Assembly: GCF_037940415.1 (NCBI RefSeq)
Contig: NZ_CP149798.1
Coordinates: 6,915,001-6,979,000, forward strand
Direction: 5' to 3'
Length of the DNA stretch: 64,000 nt
DNA from: Streptomyces sp. f51
GTDB lineage: Bacteria > Actinomycetota > Actinomycetes > Streptomycetales > Streptomycetaceae
In this document: piece after piece, positions 41,953-50,943 of the stretch
Layout of the letters: the number at the start of each line of letters is the position of its first letter
Numbering within the stretch: position 1 is the first letter of the stretch
Made by a program: the position numbers and the translations under genes
Notes under the pieces: generated by a model
What the model saw: the letters and a program-made list of their open reading frames with translations, nothing else
What the model was told of the DNA's origin: nothing
Databases searched by the model: none

Positions 41953-43487
41953 CCGGCCAGGCTCCTCGACCTGGACGCGGACGCCCGGCCACCGGGCACC
42001 GCGAGCGGGGCGTCGTCCGGCCCGGGATCGCTCGGGACGATCCGGCCGAGCGTCGACAGTTCCAGGTAGATGGTCCGGAAGGTGTCGACGGTCTGCCGCA
42101 GGGTGAACTGCTCGATCACGCGGTGCCGGGCGGTCTCGCCCATGGCGGCGCGCCGTCCCGCGTCGCCGAGCAGTTCCAGCGCGGCGGCGGCCATGGCCTC
42201 CGGATCGCGTGGCGGGACGACGAGACCGCTGTCGCCGACGGCCTCGCGCACCCCGCCCACGTCCGTTGACACGGTCGCCCGCCCGCACGACATGGCCTCG
42301 ATCAGGGTGAACGGGAAGCCCTCGCTGATGCTGGAGAGCATCACGACGTTGCCCGCCGCGTAGGCGTCCTTGATGTCGTCCACGCGGCCCTCGAAGGTGA
42401 CCGCGTCCGCCTGGCCCAGCTCGGCGGCCAGTGCCTCGCAGCGCTCGCGGTAGCCCTCGCCGCCGCGTGGCGTGCCGCCGAACAACCTCAGCCGGGCATC
42501 GGGGAGTTGGGCCCGTACGAGAGCGAACGCCCGGATCAGGGTCTCCAGGTCCTTGATCGGGTCGACGCGTCCGGCCCAGCTCAGCGTCGGCCGCTCCGGC
42601 TCGGGACCGGCCGGCGGGAAGGCCGCCGGGTCCACCCCGTTGTAGACCGTGCGGATCGCCCCGGGGGCGGCTCCGCCCTGCTCCTCCCACAGCCGGTTGT
42701 AGCGGTTGCCCGGGGTGATCAGGGCCGCGCGCCGGTACGTCTCCTCGGCGAGCAGCCGGAAGAAGCCGAGCACCAGCGCCTTGACCGGCCAGCGGTAGGG
42801 GGCGGTGCGGTAGCCGAGGTAGCGCTCGCGCAGATAGACGCCGTGTTCGGTGAGCAGCAGGGGTACGCCGTGCCGTTCGAGGGCGGCCAGGCCCGGGAGG
42901 ACGGCGACCCCTCCGCTGACGGCGTGCGCCACCCCGTACTCGGGCAGCGGTGCGGTCAGCGGGCGCAGCGCGTGCTCCAGCAGGGCGGTCGCGGTGACGG
43001 CGTCGTGCAGGGTCGGCCGGGCCTCGCGCACGGCCAGCCCCGGGCGGTTCCACACCCCGGTCAGCACGCTGATCGCGCGGTCGCCGCGCAGGAAGGCGCT
43101 CAGGGTGCCGTCCGCCGCGGAGCCCGCCATCGCGTACAGGGCGGTGCCGAACCGGTCCTCGGCGCACGGGTCGAGCAGGGCGGTCAGGAACTGCTCGTAG
43201 GCGGAGACGAGTTGCCTGCGGCGCCGTCCGCGCGGAGGGCGGCCGTCGGGCGCGGGCCCCCACATGGGGACCGTGACGACGTCCTGGACCTGCGCGGGGA
43301 TGTCCCACGCGAGCGGTTCGCGTCCGGTGCCGGTCACGGCGATGACGCCGAAGTCGAAGTCGGGCATGCCGTCGACGAGTTGGTCGCACCAGACACTGAC
43401 GCCGCCGTGACTGTGCGGGTAGGTGCCTTCGGTGAGCAGCGTGACGCGCGTCGTGTTGAGGCTGCGCGCGTCGCGGGGAACGTGCAT
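41949..43487 (-). CDS. pelF: PelF-type GT4 glycosyltransferase
   Basis: A 512-aa cytosolic GT-B enzyme with the DUF3492 N-terminal region: RVTLLTEGTYPHSHGGVSVW, then FDFGVIAVTGTG and a donor half with LSWAGRVDPIKDLETLIRAF, SSISEGFPFTLIEAMSCG and RATVSTDVGGVREAV. In Pseudomonas PelF uses UDP-GalNAc to build Pel; here the donor is not proven. The ATG at 43487 has GGAG nine bases upstream; the GTG at 43502 has no ribosome site. It heads a six-gene operon, perhaps after a 40-codon ORF. Confidence 0.9.
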   Translation of the reverse strand: MHVPRDARSLNTTRVTLLTEGTYPHSHGGVSVWCDQLVDGMPDFDFGVIAVTGTGREPLAWDIPAQVQDVVTVPMWGPAPDGRPPRGRRRRQLVSAYEQFLTALLDPCAEDRFGTALYAMAGSAADGTLSAFLRGDRAISVLTGVWNRPGLAVREARPTLHDAVTATALLEHALRPLTAPLPEYGVAHAVSGGVAVLPGLAALERHGVPLLLTEHGVYLRERYLGYRTAPYRWPVKALVLGFFRLLAEETYRRAALITPGNRYNRLWEEQGGAAPGAIRTVYNGVDPAAFPPAGPEPERPTLSWAGRVDPIKDLETLIRAFALVRAQLPDARLRLFGGTPRGGEGYRERCEALAAELGQADAVTFEGRVDDIKDAYAAGNVVMLSSISEGFPFTLIEAMSCGRATVSTDVGGVREAVGDSGLVVPPRDPEAMAAAALELLGDAGRRAAMGETARHRVIEQFTLRQTVDTFRTIYLELSTLGRIVPSDPGPDDAPLAVPGGRASASRSRSLAG

Positions 43488-43574
43488 GGAAGTGTGCTCC
43501 ACGGCCGAGGTTGGGGTGGTCGGGCCCGTCCCGGCCGCACAGGAGGCGGCCGGGAGCTTCGGTCGGGGCGCGGC

Positions 43575-43697
43575 TCAGTTGTCCGCGCGGTGGGCGGTCC
43601 GCCCGGTGGCGTCCGCCGGCGGACGGGTGTCGTTCGAGCCGAACGGGTCGATGGGCACGCCGACGGCGTGCGAAGTCGTGCGAATGGTCCGCTTCAT
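43575..43697 (-). CDS. Possible small protein, 40 aa, ahead of pelF
   Basis: MKRTIRTTSHAVGVPIDPFG begins a 40-residue basic/polar peptide with no Cys and no hydrophobic stretch. It is in the same direction as pelF, 87 bases upstream of its start, with GGGGAGGGG about 13 bases before the ATG. The codon bias is only moderately coding-like. It may be a real small protein of the glycan operon or an untranslated leader. Confidence 0.4.
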   Translation of the reverse strand: MKRTIRTTSHAVGVPIDPFGSNDTRPPADATGRTAHRADN

Positions 43698-43873
43698 GCG
43701 GTGAAGTCCCCTCCCCGGGCAGGGGTGAGCACGGCTCTCATGGAGCCCGTCACCCCCTGACGTGACGCCACAGCCCCCCTCAGACGTGGTCGTCACGCGT
43801 TCGTCGCGTCACATAGTGGTGTCTCTGTGGAGCTTTCGTGCGCCCGATGCGAAACGTGACGGAAAAGCGTGTA

Positions 43874-43885
43874 ACTCGAACGAGT
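43874..43885. promoter_or_regulatory. Inverted repeat ACTCG-AA-CGAGT in the divergent promoter region
   Basis: The 506-base gap 43698-44203 separates the glycan operon from the PRC-barrel gene and is AT-richer than the genes. I see no ORF in it that I would support. ACTCG and CGAGT flank AA at about its first third, 177 bases upstream of the small ORF. GGGTAC at about 44015 and paired GGATCC sites are also there, but no promoter can be defined with confidence. Confidence 0.35.
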
Positions 43886-44203
43886 GGCCAGCGGCGGCCG
43901 ATCCGGGCGCCGCGATCGTCACCATGAGCGGTCGAGTGATTACCCAGTGAATCGTTCCTGTGCTTGCTCCGTGCGGCCCGGACTGGATCCGGAGTGCTCG
44001 GATCCGCCCTTCCTGGGTACCCGTGGTCCATACCGGGACGAGTTCCGGCTGCGGCATCGGTTTTCGGCCACGCCGAGACCGGGTGTGTGCCGGATATGTG
44101 AAGAACCCGGCCGCGCGCCCGGTGTGCGGGTGTCGGCGGCCGGGAAGCGGGACACCCGTCGGTCTTCAGCCGAGATTCAGTGGACGAGTCGGAGGACTTC
44201 TTC

Positions 44204-44551
44204 GTGAACGAGCATCTCTGGGGCTACGGCCCGACCAGCGGACACACGCCCGACGCCGACCTCTCCGGATACCGCGTGGAGGCCTCCGACGGCCATATCG
44301 GCAAGGTCGACAAGCACTCCGACGAGGTCGGTTCCCAGTACATCGTTGTCGACACCGGCGTCTGGATCTTCGGCAAGCAGGTCCTGCTGCCCGCCGGAAC
44401 GATCACGGCGATCAGCCACGAGGACAGCACGATCCAGGTCGGCCTGACCAAGGACGAGATCAAGGCGGCACCGGAATTCGACGAGGAGAAGCACCTCGGG
44501 GATCCGCGCTACCGCGACCAGCTGGGCGGTCACTACGGCTCCGGCCACTGA
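44204..44551 (+). CDS. PRC-barrel domain protein
   Basis: A 115-aa protein. The barrel is DADLSGYRVEASDGHIGKVD, SQYIVVDTGVWIFGKQVLLP and TITAISHEDSTIQVGLTKDE, the usual PRC pattern of a stress- or membrane-associated beta barrel. The GTG at 44204 has GGAGG eight bases upstream; the GTG at 44180 in the same frame has none and is rejected. A strong terminator follows. PRC proteins in actinomycetes are often stress-induced; that is family knowledge. Confidence 0.87.
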   Translation: MNEHLWGYGPTSGHTPDADLSGYRVEASDGHIGKVDKHSDEVGSQYIVVDTGVWIFGKQVLLPAGTITAISHEDSTIQVGLTKDEIKAAPEFDEEKHLGDPRYRDQLGGHYGSGH

Positions 44552-44576
44552 CGCACCCGCGGGGGAAGACAGGGGA

Positions 44577-44606
44577 CCCCGGCTGGACGGGGGAGACCAG
44601 CCGGGG
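44577..44606 (+). terminator. Perfect 10-bp hairpin after the PRC-barrel gene
   Basis: CCCCGGCTGG pairs fully with CCAGCCGGGG across a ten-base purine-rich loop. It starts 26 bases after the stop. The rest of 44607-44866 shows no gene I can support. Confidence 0.8.
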
Positions 44607-44866
44607 CCGCTTACCTGGTGTTGCGGAGGCCGCTCCGCGTCACATACGGGGAACAGTGGGCCTTACCGTTCTATTCCCTCCGATCCCTCCCGACTCCTCC
44701 CGTCTCTCCCGTCCACCGGCGTGGCCCCGCATCCGCCCGGCGGGCCCGGCGGGAAGATCGGTTCAGGAGGGCGCGTGCGACGGCGCGGTGCCGTCGGCCC
44801 GTGCCCGGACCACCCACGCGCGCCCGCCGGCGCGCGCACGGACCGGCTGCTCGGAGGATGGTTCCC

Positions 44867-46108
44867 ATGACCGCGAAGCGCGGTGTGCCCGATGTCCTGA
44901 TCGTCGGCGGCGGGCTCGCCGGGCTGGCGTGCGCCCGCGACCTCGTCGGGCACGGCCTCGGGGTACGGCTCCTCGAGGCCTCGGACGAGGTGGGCGGCCG
45001 GATGCGCTCCGACGCGCACGACGGCTTCGTCGTCGATCGCGGCTTCCAGGTCTTCAACACGTCCTATCCGCAGGTCAGACGTCGGCTCGCGCTGCGCGAC
45101 CTGCGGCTGAGGCCCTTCACGCCCGGCGTCCTCGTGCACACGGAGGACGGGCCGCTGCGCTTCGAGGACCCGACCCGCGGGCGCAAGCGGCTGGGCGACC
45201 TGCGCCCCGGGCGGCTCGCGGGGACCCGTGACCTGATCGCGCTGGCCGCGCTGTCGGGCCGGGACATGCTCGCCCCCGCCTCCTGGCTCAAGCGCGGCGA
45301 GGACCGTACGACACGCACCGCGCTGGCTGCGGCCGGATTCTCCGAGGAGTTCGTGGAGCGGTTCTTCCGGCCCTTCCTGTCCGGGGTCTTCCTCGAGGAC
45401 CAGCTGGAGACGTCCGGCCGGGTGTTCCATCTCGTCTGGCGCAGCATGCTGCGCGGCACCCTGTGCCTGCCCGCCGCCGGCATCGGGGCCGTGCCGCGGC
45501 TGCTGGCCGAGGCGCTGCCCCCAGGCGTCGTACGTCTCGGCACCTCCGTCACGCGGCTCACGGACGGCGGGGTCGAGATGGACGACGGGGGCGAACTCGC
45601 GGCGCGGGCCGTGGTCGTGGCCACGGGGCCGGGACCGGCCGCCCGTCTGCTGCCCGGCCTCGGCCTTCCGGCGTACCGCGTCGTGACGACGTACTACCAC
45701 GCCGCGACCCGTTCACCGCTGGCCGAACCCGTCCTGGTCACGGACACGAGAAGGCGCTTCCTCAACACCTGCGTCCTGAGCGAGGCGGTCCGCGGCTACG
45801 CCCCGCCGGGGATGTCGCTGATCGCCACCTCGGTCCTCGGGCACGACCAGGAGGGCGAGGAGGGGTGGCTGCGCGACACGCTCGCGGAGGTGTACGGCAC
45901 CGACACCGGGGACTGGGACCTGCTCACGGTCCGTACCGTTCCCGACGCCCTGCCGGCGATGCCGCCCCCGCAGCCGCTGAGCCTGTCCTCCCGGGTGGCC
46001 CCGGGCCGCTATGTGTGCGGGGACCACCGTGCCACGGGCTCGGTGCAGGGCGCGCTCGCGTCGGGGGCCCGCGCGGCGCGCGAGGTCGCGGCCGACCTGG
46101 CACGGTAG
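44867..46108 (+). CDS. FAD-dependent amine-oxidase/phytoene-desaturase-like oxidoreductase
   Basis: A 413-aa flavoprotein. DVLIVGGGLAGLACARDLVG is the FAD-binding Rossmann fold, followed by VRLLEASDEVGGRMRSDAHD. The substrate region has FFRPFLSGVFLEDQLETSGR, and the FAD end is RYVCGDHRATGSVQGALASG. It belongs to the NAD(P)/FAD-dependent oxidoreductases related to protoporphyrinogen oxidase and carotenoid desaturases. No carotenoid gene is adjacent, so the substrate is open. The ATG at 44867 has CGGAGG nine bases before it; an ATG three codons upstream is too near. Confidence 0.88.
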   Translation: MTAKRGVPDVLIVGGGLAGLACARDLVGHGLGVRLLEASDEVGGRMRSDAHDGFVVDRGFQVFNTSYPQVRRRLALRDLRLRPFTPGVLVHTEDGPLRFEDPTRGRKRLGDLRPGRLAGTRDLIALAALSGRDMLAPASWLKRGEDRTTRTALAAAGFSEEFVERFFRPFLSGVFLEDQLETSGRVFHLVWRSMLRGTLCLPAAGIGAVPRLLAEALPPGVVRLGTSVTRLTDGGVEMDDGGELAARAVVVATGPGPAARLLPGLGLPAYRVVTTYYHAATRSPLAEPVLVTDTRRRFLNTCVLSEAVRGYAPPGMSLIATSVLGHDQEGEEGWLRDTLAEVYGTDTGDWDLLTVRTVPDALPAMPPPQPLSLSSRVAPGRYVCGDHRATGSVQGALASGARAAREVAADLAR

Positions 46109-46191
46109 CCGCGGCACGGCCTGGCACCGCGCGGCACCGTCCGGTCTCGTGAGGCGCCGTGCGAAGCCCTGATCCTCGGTCTCCGGGATGT

Positions 46192-48528
46192 CTAGGGCAG
46201 CGTCTGTTCCGTCCAGATCGTCTTGCCCCGAGCGGAGTAGCGGATGCCCCAGTTGTGGCTCAGCTGCGCGCAGATGAACAGGCCGCGCCCGCCCTCGTCG
46301 GCCGTGCGGGCGTGGCGCAGCCGCGGTGCGGCCCCGCCCGCGTCACGGACCTCGCAGGTGAGCGTGGTGTCCTTGACGAGACGCAGCCGGATCGGCGCCG
46401 CTCCGTACCGCAGGGCGTTGGTGACCAGTTCGCTGACGATCAACTCGGTGGCGTAGGCGGTCTCTTCGCCCACCCGCCACACGCGGAGCCGGTCCCGGGC
46501 GTGGTGGCGTGCGGTCGCCGCGGCCGTGGGCTCGAAGTCCAGGGACCAGGTGGCGACCCGGTCCGGCGGAAAGGTCCGTGTGCGGGCCAGCAGGAGGAGG
46601 ACGTCGCGCAGGCCCGCCGTGTCGCGCAGCCTGTAGAGCACGTCGTCCCGCAGCTCGGCGAGGGGGCGGTCCAGCCGGGTCAGCGCCACGCGCAGCGGGT
46701 CCGCCGGGTCGGTGCCGGGACCGTCGGGGGCCGGGAACGACGTGGTGCGCAGGGCCAGGACGCTGCCGTGCGGCACGGGGACGGAGGCGGTGGCGAACGG
46801 CGGTCCGTCCCGGCTGCCCAGCAGCGGACCCGTGGGGATCTGCGGGACCTCCACCAGGCCCCCGGGATGTGCCACGAGGGGAGCGGGATGGCCGGCGGAG
46901 GCCATGACACAGGTCTCCTGGAGCGGATCGTGGATCGCGTAGACGCATCCGGCCCTGAGCGGCTGGCCGCGGAGCGGGTCGCTCGACGGCAGGGCCGCCC
47001 GTTCCTGGGCGAGCCGTACGACGGCGTCGTTGAGGCGGGCGAGCAGTTCGTCGGGATCCAGGTCCAGCGCCGCGAGCGAGTGGATCACCGTACGGATCTG
47101 GCCCATGGCGGTGGCGGCGTCGATGCCGCTTCCGCCGACCTCCCCGATCGCCAGGGCGGTGCGGGCCCCGGGCAGACCGAAGGCGTCGTACCAGGTGCCC
47201 GCTCCCACGTCGGAGGGGACGTGCAGCGGGGCGAACTCGATGGCCGTCCGCGAGGGAGGCTCCGGAGGCAGCAGATGGCGTTGCAGCGCCGCCGCGACGG
47301 TGTGCTCGCGGGTGTAGCGGCGGGCGTTGTCGAGGCTCAGCGCGGTGTGCGAGGCCAGTTCGTCGGCGACGGTGAGATCGTTCTCGTCGAAGGCGTCGTG
47401 CGGTCCCACGCGATAGAGGCTGAGCAGCCCGAGTACGGCGCCCCGCAGGGCCAGCGGTGTGGTGAGCAGCACCCGGGCGCCCGAGGCGCGGATGGCGCGG
47501 GCCCGCTCGGGATCGGCGTCCAGCCAGGGGGCACCGCTGTCCAGCGTGACGGTGCGCGGTCGGAGATCGCTGAGGACCTGCGAGTACGGCGTCGGCGTCG
47601 GCACGGCCCGCACGTCGCCGACGGGATGGGCCTGCGCCCGGTCGACGGGGCCCTCGATACGGAAGGCCGCGCGGCGCAGCGGGATGTCGCGCCCGAGGGG
47701 ACTGAGCGGAGGGTCCTCGCCGCGGACCACCGCGTCGACCACCTCGACCACCGCGATGTCGGCGAAGCCGGGCACCAGTGCGTCCACCAGCTCCTGGCAG
47801 GTCGTGACGACGTCCAGGCTCCGGCCCACCCGTTCGCGCACCGAACCGAGCGCGTCCAGCCGCCTCTTGGACCGCAGGCTCTGCGTCACGTCGGTCATGG
47901 AGACCACCACACCGCGCGCGTCCCTCAGCGGGAACGCCGAGACGTTCACGAAGCGCTCCCGCGACGAACCGTCCCCGGGATCGAGCCGTACGGTGTGGTC
48001 GGTGACGGACGTGCCGTCCGCGAGGACCGCCCGCAGGAGGTCCTCGAACTCCTGCGGGCGGGAGAGCCGGCACACCTCGCCGACGGGCCGGTCCAGGGCC
48101 TTGTCCGCCGTGACCCCGCAGAGCGAGCAGGCCGCCTCGTTGACGCTGAGGACGCGCAGCGCCGGGTCCAGGACGAGGAACGCCTCGTGCGTGTTGGCGT
48201 GCAGGATGTCGAAGACGGCGGTCGGCATGCCGTGGCGGGCGTCGCCGGGGTCCGCCTCGTAGACGCCCCAGGCGACCAGGCCGTCGGACAGCGGCACCAC
48301 CTGGACCCGCAGGTCGACCGGGTTTCCGTCGACGTCGTGGATGACCAGGGGCCCGGACCGGGAATCCTCGCCGGATCCGGAGTCTCCGATGTCGCGGGTG
48401 ACCATGGCGAGGGCGGTGCGGCCCACCGCCTCGGAGTCCGAGCGCAGCCAGATCTCGCGTGCCCTGCGGCTCCACCGGACGACGACGCCCGCGCCGTCGA
48501 CGACCATCAGCGGAGTGGCGGCGTTCAC
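46192..48528 (-). CDS. SpoIIE-type PAS-GAF protein with degenerate phosphatase and anti-sigma-kinase-like ATPase domain
   Basis: 778 aa, soluble. Two PAS-like domains (about 1-95 and 100-215) and a GAF domain (about 220-395) precede a PP2C/SpoIIE fold and a HATPase domain (about 655-778; ELVTNALRYG, DEGGRGLFI). The PP2C metal ligands are altered: GGDWYD reads GTWYDAF, GDV reads GEVGGSG, YTDG reads RTTSF and DD(V/A) reads RDVLLLL. Phosphatase activity is therefore doubtful. The ATPase end may still act on an anti-sigma-factor antagonist. The start is a GTG with GAGGTGA six bases upstream. Confidence 0.88.
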   Translation of the reverse strand: MNAATPLMVVDGAGVVVRWSRRAREIWLRSDSEAVGRTALAMVTRDIGDSGSGEDSRSGPLVIHDVDGNPVDLRVQVVPLSDGLVAWGVYEADPGDARHGMPTAVFDILHANTHEAFLVLDPALRVLSVNEAACSLCGVTADKALDRPVGEVCRLSRPQEFEDLLRAVLADGTSVTDHTVRLDPGDGSSRERFVNVSAFPLRDARGVVVSMTDVTQSLRSKRRLDALGSVRERVGRSLDVVTTCQELVDALVPGFADIAVVEVVDAVVRGEDPPLSPLGRDIPLRRAAFRIEGPVDRAQAHPVGDVRAVPTPTPYSQVLSDLRPRTVTLDSGAPWLDADPERARAIRASGARVLLTTPLALRGAVLGLLSLYRVGPHDAFDENDLTVADELASHTALSLDNARRYTREHTVAAALQRHLLPPEPPSRTAIEFAPLHVPSDVGAGTWYDAFGLPGARTALAIGEVGGSGIDAATAMGQIRTVIHSLAALDLDPDELLARLNDAVVRLAQERAALPSSDPLRGQPLRAGCVYAIHDPLQETCVMASAGHPAPLVAHPGGLVEVPQIPTGPLLGSRDGPPFATASVPVPHGSVLALRTTSFPAPDGPGTDPADPLRVALTRLDRPLAELRDDVLYRLRDTAGLRDVLLLLARTRTFPPDRVATWSLDFEPTAAATARHHARDRLRVWRVGEETAYATELIVSELVTNALRYGAAPIRLRLVKDTTLTCEVRDAGGAAPRLRHARTADEGGRGLFICAQLSHNWGIRYSARGKTIWTEQTLP

Positions 48529-48671
48529 CGGACATCACCTCTGCCGTGCGTCCTGCCGGGCGTCCCCGCTGTCATGGGACGACGTCGACGGCTGGATCAC
48601 CGGAGGGGGTCATGTCGGGCGACATGTCCTTTACGTCCTTTTGGTCCACGAAACCATCATTCTACGGCGTG

Positions 48672-48699
48672 GCGGAGCCGCAAGCCGATGCGGCTCCGC
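48672..48699 (-). terminator. Perfect 11-bp hairpin, terminator of the TCS/envelope operon
   Basis: GCGGAGCCGCA pairs exactly with TGCGGCTCCGC around AGCCGA. It lies 75 bases after the stop of the small lipoprotein gene, the last gene of the minus-strand operon, and before the SpoIIE-like gene. Confidence 0.8.
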
Positions 48700-48773
48700 G
48701 CCTTCGTGCCGGCCGTGGGCGCCGGACCGGTGGACGGGGTCGTTCCAGGGAACGGGCGCCCGCGGCCGGGCCG

Positions 48774-48968
48774 TCAGTCGTGGGCCATGTCCGACTCGGC
48801 CGAACTGGCCGCGGACTCCGCGCCGTCGACGATCTTCTGAAGACGGGCGACGTCGGTGGAGGCCGGGCCGGGCGACGCCGGGGCGTTCTCCGCGGCACCG
48901 GATCCGCCGCACGCGGTCAGCAGCAGCGCGCTCACGGCCAGGGCCAGGGCCAGTCGTGCGGCGCGCAT
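48774..48968 (-). CDS. Small lipoprotein, 64 aa
   Basis: MRAARLALALAVSALLLTAC ends in a lipobox (LTAC-G). The mature peptide is about 45 residues: short Ala/Pro/Ser linker, then a helix with VARLQKIVDGAESAASSAES. No family is recognised. Its start overlaps the last base of the stop codon of the preceding secreted protein gene (TGATG), so the two are coupled. Confidence 0.75.
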   Translation of the reverse strand: MRAARLALALAVSALLLTACGGSGAAENAPASPGPASTDVARLQKIVDGAESAASSAESDMAHD

Positions 48969-49405
48969 CACGAGGCGGCCCCGTCGCCGTGGCTCGAGCA
49001 CCACTTCTCGACGTCCGCCAGATCCTTCTTGCGGCTCTCCAGCGTCGGCACGAGTGAACGCCGGAACGTCAGCCGGTCGTTGAGATAGGTCTCGACCTGC
49101 GTGTGCCCGGCGGACTTGGCGTTGGCCACCCGCTGTTCGAGACGCGCCACGGAGCCGCGCTGCGAGGCGTCCCCGTTCAGCCGGCCGAGGATGCGGTCGA
49201 TCCTCCGGTCGATCTTCGGAGCGCGCTTGCAGAGCGCCTTGGCGCCGTCACCCGTCGGCGCGCCCGACGGATGCGTCCCGGCGCCGTCGGCCGACGCGAC
49301 GCCCGCGGCGCCGAGCAGCGCGCCGGCCGCCACCAGCGAGACGACGGTGGTCCTGGCCCTCGACGCGGCCGGCTTCCTCGGTGCCTTCGACGGTGTCCTC
49401 GACAT
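48968..49405 (-). CDS. Secreted helical protein of unknown function, 145 aa
   Basis: A signal peptide covers about residues 1-40 (TTVVSLVAAGALLGAAGVAS, then ADG). The mature part is helical and charged: LCKRAPKIDRRIDRILGRLN, RLEQRVANAKSAGHTQVETY and LTFRRSLVPTLESRKKDLAD. One Cys near each end (LCKR, EKWCSS) could form a disulphide. No family recognised. GAGGAG precedes the ATG. It is third in an operon after a response regulator and its kinase, so it is probably a target or regulator of that system. Confidence 0.78.
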   Translation of the reverse strand: MSRTPSKAPRKPAASRARTTVVSLVAAGALLGAAGVASADGAGTHPSGAPTGDGAKALCKRAPKIDRRIDRILGRLNGDASQRGSVARLEQRVANAKSAGHTQVETYLNDRLTFRRSLVPTLESRKKDLADVEKWCSSHGDGAAS

Positions 49406-49452
49406 GCTGAACTCCTCTTCGTTCCGGGGCGGTTGCCCGCACGTCCGGCACG

Positions 49453-50943
49453 CTAGGAGCCCTCTTTGTGGAATTCTTGTGGCCGGGCACCGGCGGTCGC
49501 GATCACCCAGTTGCGCTGCGCCGGAAGCGTCGCCTCCGGGCCGGACCCGCCGTCCCGCAGTGGCAGCACGACCTCGATCCGCGTCCCCGTCCCGTCCGGC
49601 CCGTCGAGGACACGGACACGGCCCCGGTGCAGGTCGATCTGCTGGGCGACCAACGTGAGCCCGAGACCCGACCCCGGACTGTCCGGCCGGCGCTCGAAGC
49701 GCCCGAACACCGTGGCCCGCCGCCCGGGCGCGATACCCGGTCCCCGGTCGTCCACGAGCAGGACGGCGCGGTCGCCGCTCGCGTACAGCGTGACCTCGAT
49801 GCGGGCGGGGCGTCCGTCGGCACACCCTCCGTGCACGAGCGCGTTGGTGAGGAGATTGTCCAGGACCGTGCGCAGTCCCGGCTCCCAGCCGTGGACCCGC
49901 GGCCCCGGCGGACAGTGCGTGATGATGTGCGCGAGCGGATGGCGTCGCCGCTGCTCCCGCACGCTCGCCTCGACGACGTCCGCGAGGTCCACGGGACCGA
50001 ACGCGTCCGCCTCGACCAGGTCGCCGCGGCCGAGTTCGCGCAGCATGACCAACAGGCCCAGCAGCCGGGCGTGTTCGAGACGCAGGTCGCCGAGGACCTC
50101 GTCGCGGTCGGCGGCCGGAAGGGCCGGATGCTCGGTGAGGATCTCCAGATTGGTCTGCATGCTCATCAGCGGGGTGCGCAGTTCGTGCGCGGCGGCCGAG
50201 GCGAACGAACGGGCGGTCGCGAGCGCCTCCTCCGTCCTCGCCGCCTGTTCGTCGTAGCGGCTCAGTACCGTCTGGAGGGTGTGCGCCAGATCGTCGACCT
50301 CGGCGATCCGGGCCGGCGAGTGGTCCAGGCGCGCGGACGTCGTCCGCGGATCGAGACCGCTCGCGCTGTCCCGCAGCCGCCGCAACGGACGGCTCGCGCG
50401 TCCGGCGACCGCACCGGCGAGCAGCCCCGACAGCGGCGCGGCGAGCAGCGCCACCATCACCACGCGCCGTCGCACCAGGCGCAGTTGGGTGTCGGCGGCG
50501 GTGTCGGGCGCGAAGAGCCAGAGGGTGCCGCGCACTCCGGGCCTGGTGCCGGACACCGGCTTGGACAGGATCCGCCAGGAGTGTCCGCCGGTCCGCAGCG
50601 TGACCGGCACCGGCGCGCTCGCGGGAAGCGCCGCCGACTCGTCGGGCTGCGGGCCGCCCGTGAACGTCTCCGACGGGCCGACCAGCCGGATCCCGACGTC
50701 CAGGGCGGAGGTGAACAGCCGCCTCTCACGGGTGCGTTCGACCGCGGCCGACCGCTCCGCGGCACTCGCGCGCAGCAGCCCGCGGGCGTCCTTCGCCACC
50801 GCCGCCGCGCTCCGGCGCAGGTGCGTGTCCTGCTCGTCGTGTAGATCCACCGCGACCAGCCGCAGCAGCAGCCAGCCGGTGGCCAGCACCAGGACCGGCA
50901 CGCTCGCGCCGACGGCCAGGGCGATGCGGGTGGAGAGCCTCAT
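49453..50943 (-). CDS. Sensor histidine kinase (HAMP type)
   Basis: A 496-aa membrane kinase. The first helix is residues 8-30 (LAVGASVPVLVLATGWLLLR), then a periplasmic part of about 125 residues and a second helix near 160-180. HAMP is followed by the His box SFASAAAHELRTPLMSMQTN near residue 250, N box VLDNLLTNALVHGG, VDDRGPGIAPG and SPGSGLGLTLVAQQ. It pairs with the response regulator whose stop overlaps its start by four bases. Confidence 0.92.
   Translation of the reverse strand: MRLSTRIALAVGASVPVLVLATGWLLLRLVAVDLHDEQDTHLRRSAAAVAKDARGLLRASAAERSAAVERTRERRLFTSALDVGIRLVGPSETFTGGPQPDESAALPASAPVPVTLRTGGHSWRILSKPVSGTRPGVRGTLWLFAPDTAADTQLRLVRRRVVMVALLAAPLSGLLAGAVAGRASRPLRRLRDSASGLDPRTTSARLDHSPARIAEVDDLAHTLQTVLSRYDEQAARTEEALATARSFASAAAHELRTPLMSMQTNLEILTEHPALPAADRDEVLGDLRLEHARLLGLLVMLRELGRGDLVEADAFGPVDLADVVEASVREQRRRHPLAHIITHCPPGPRVHGWEPGLRTVLDNLLTNALVHGGCADGRPARIEVTLYASGDRAVLLVDDRGPGIAPGRRATVFGRFERRPDSPGSGLGLTLVAQQIDLHRGRVRVLDGPDGTGTRIEVVLPLRDGGSGPEATLPAQRNWVIATAGARPQEFHKEGS

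Noticed and set aside
46159..48840. An 893-aa plus-strand ORF opposite the SpoIIE-like gene
   Set aside because: Composition is biased to Arg, Gly and Gln with no motif, while the minus strand has PAS, GAF and ATPase motifs.
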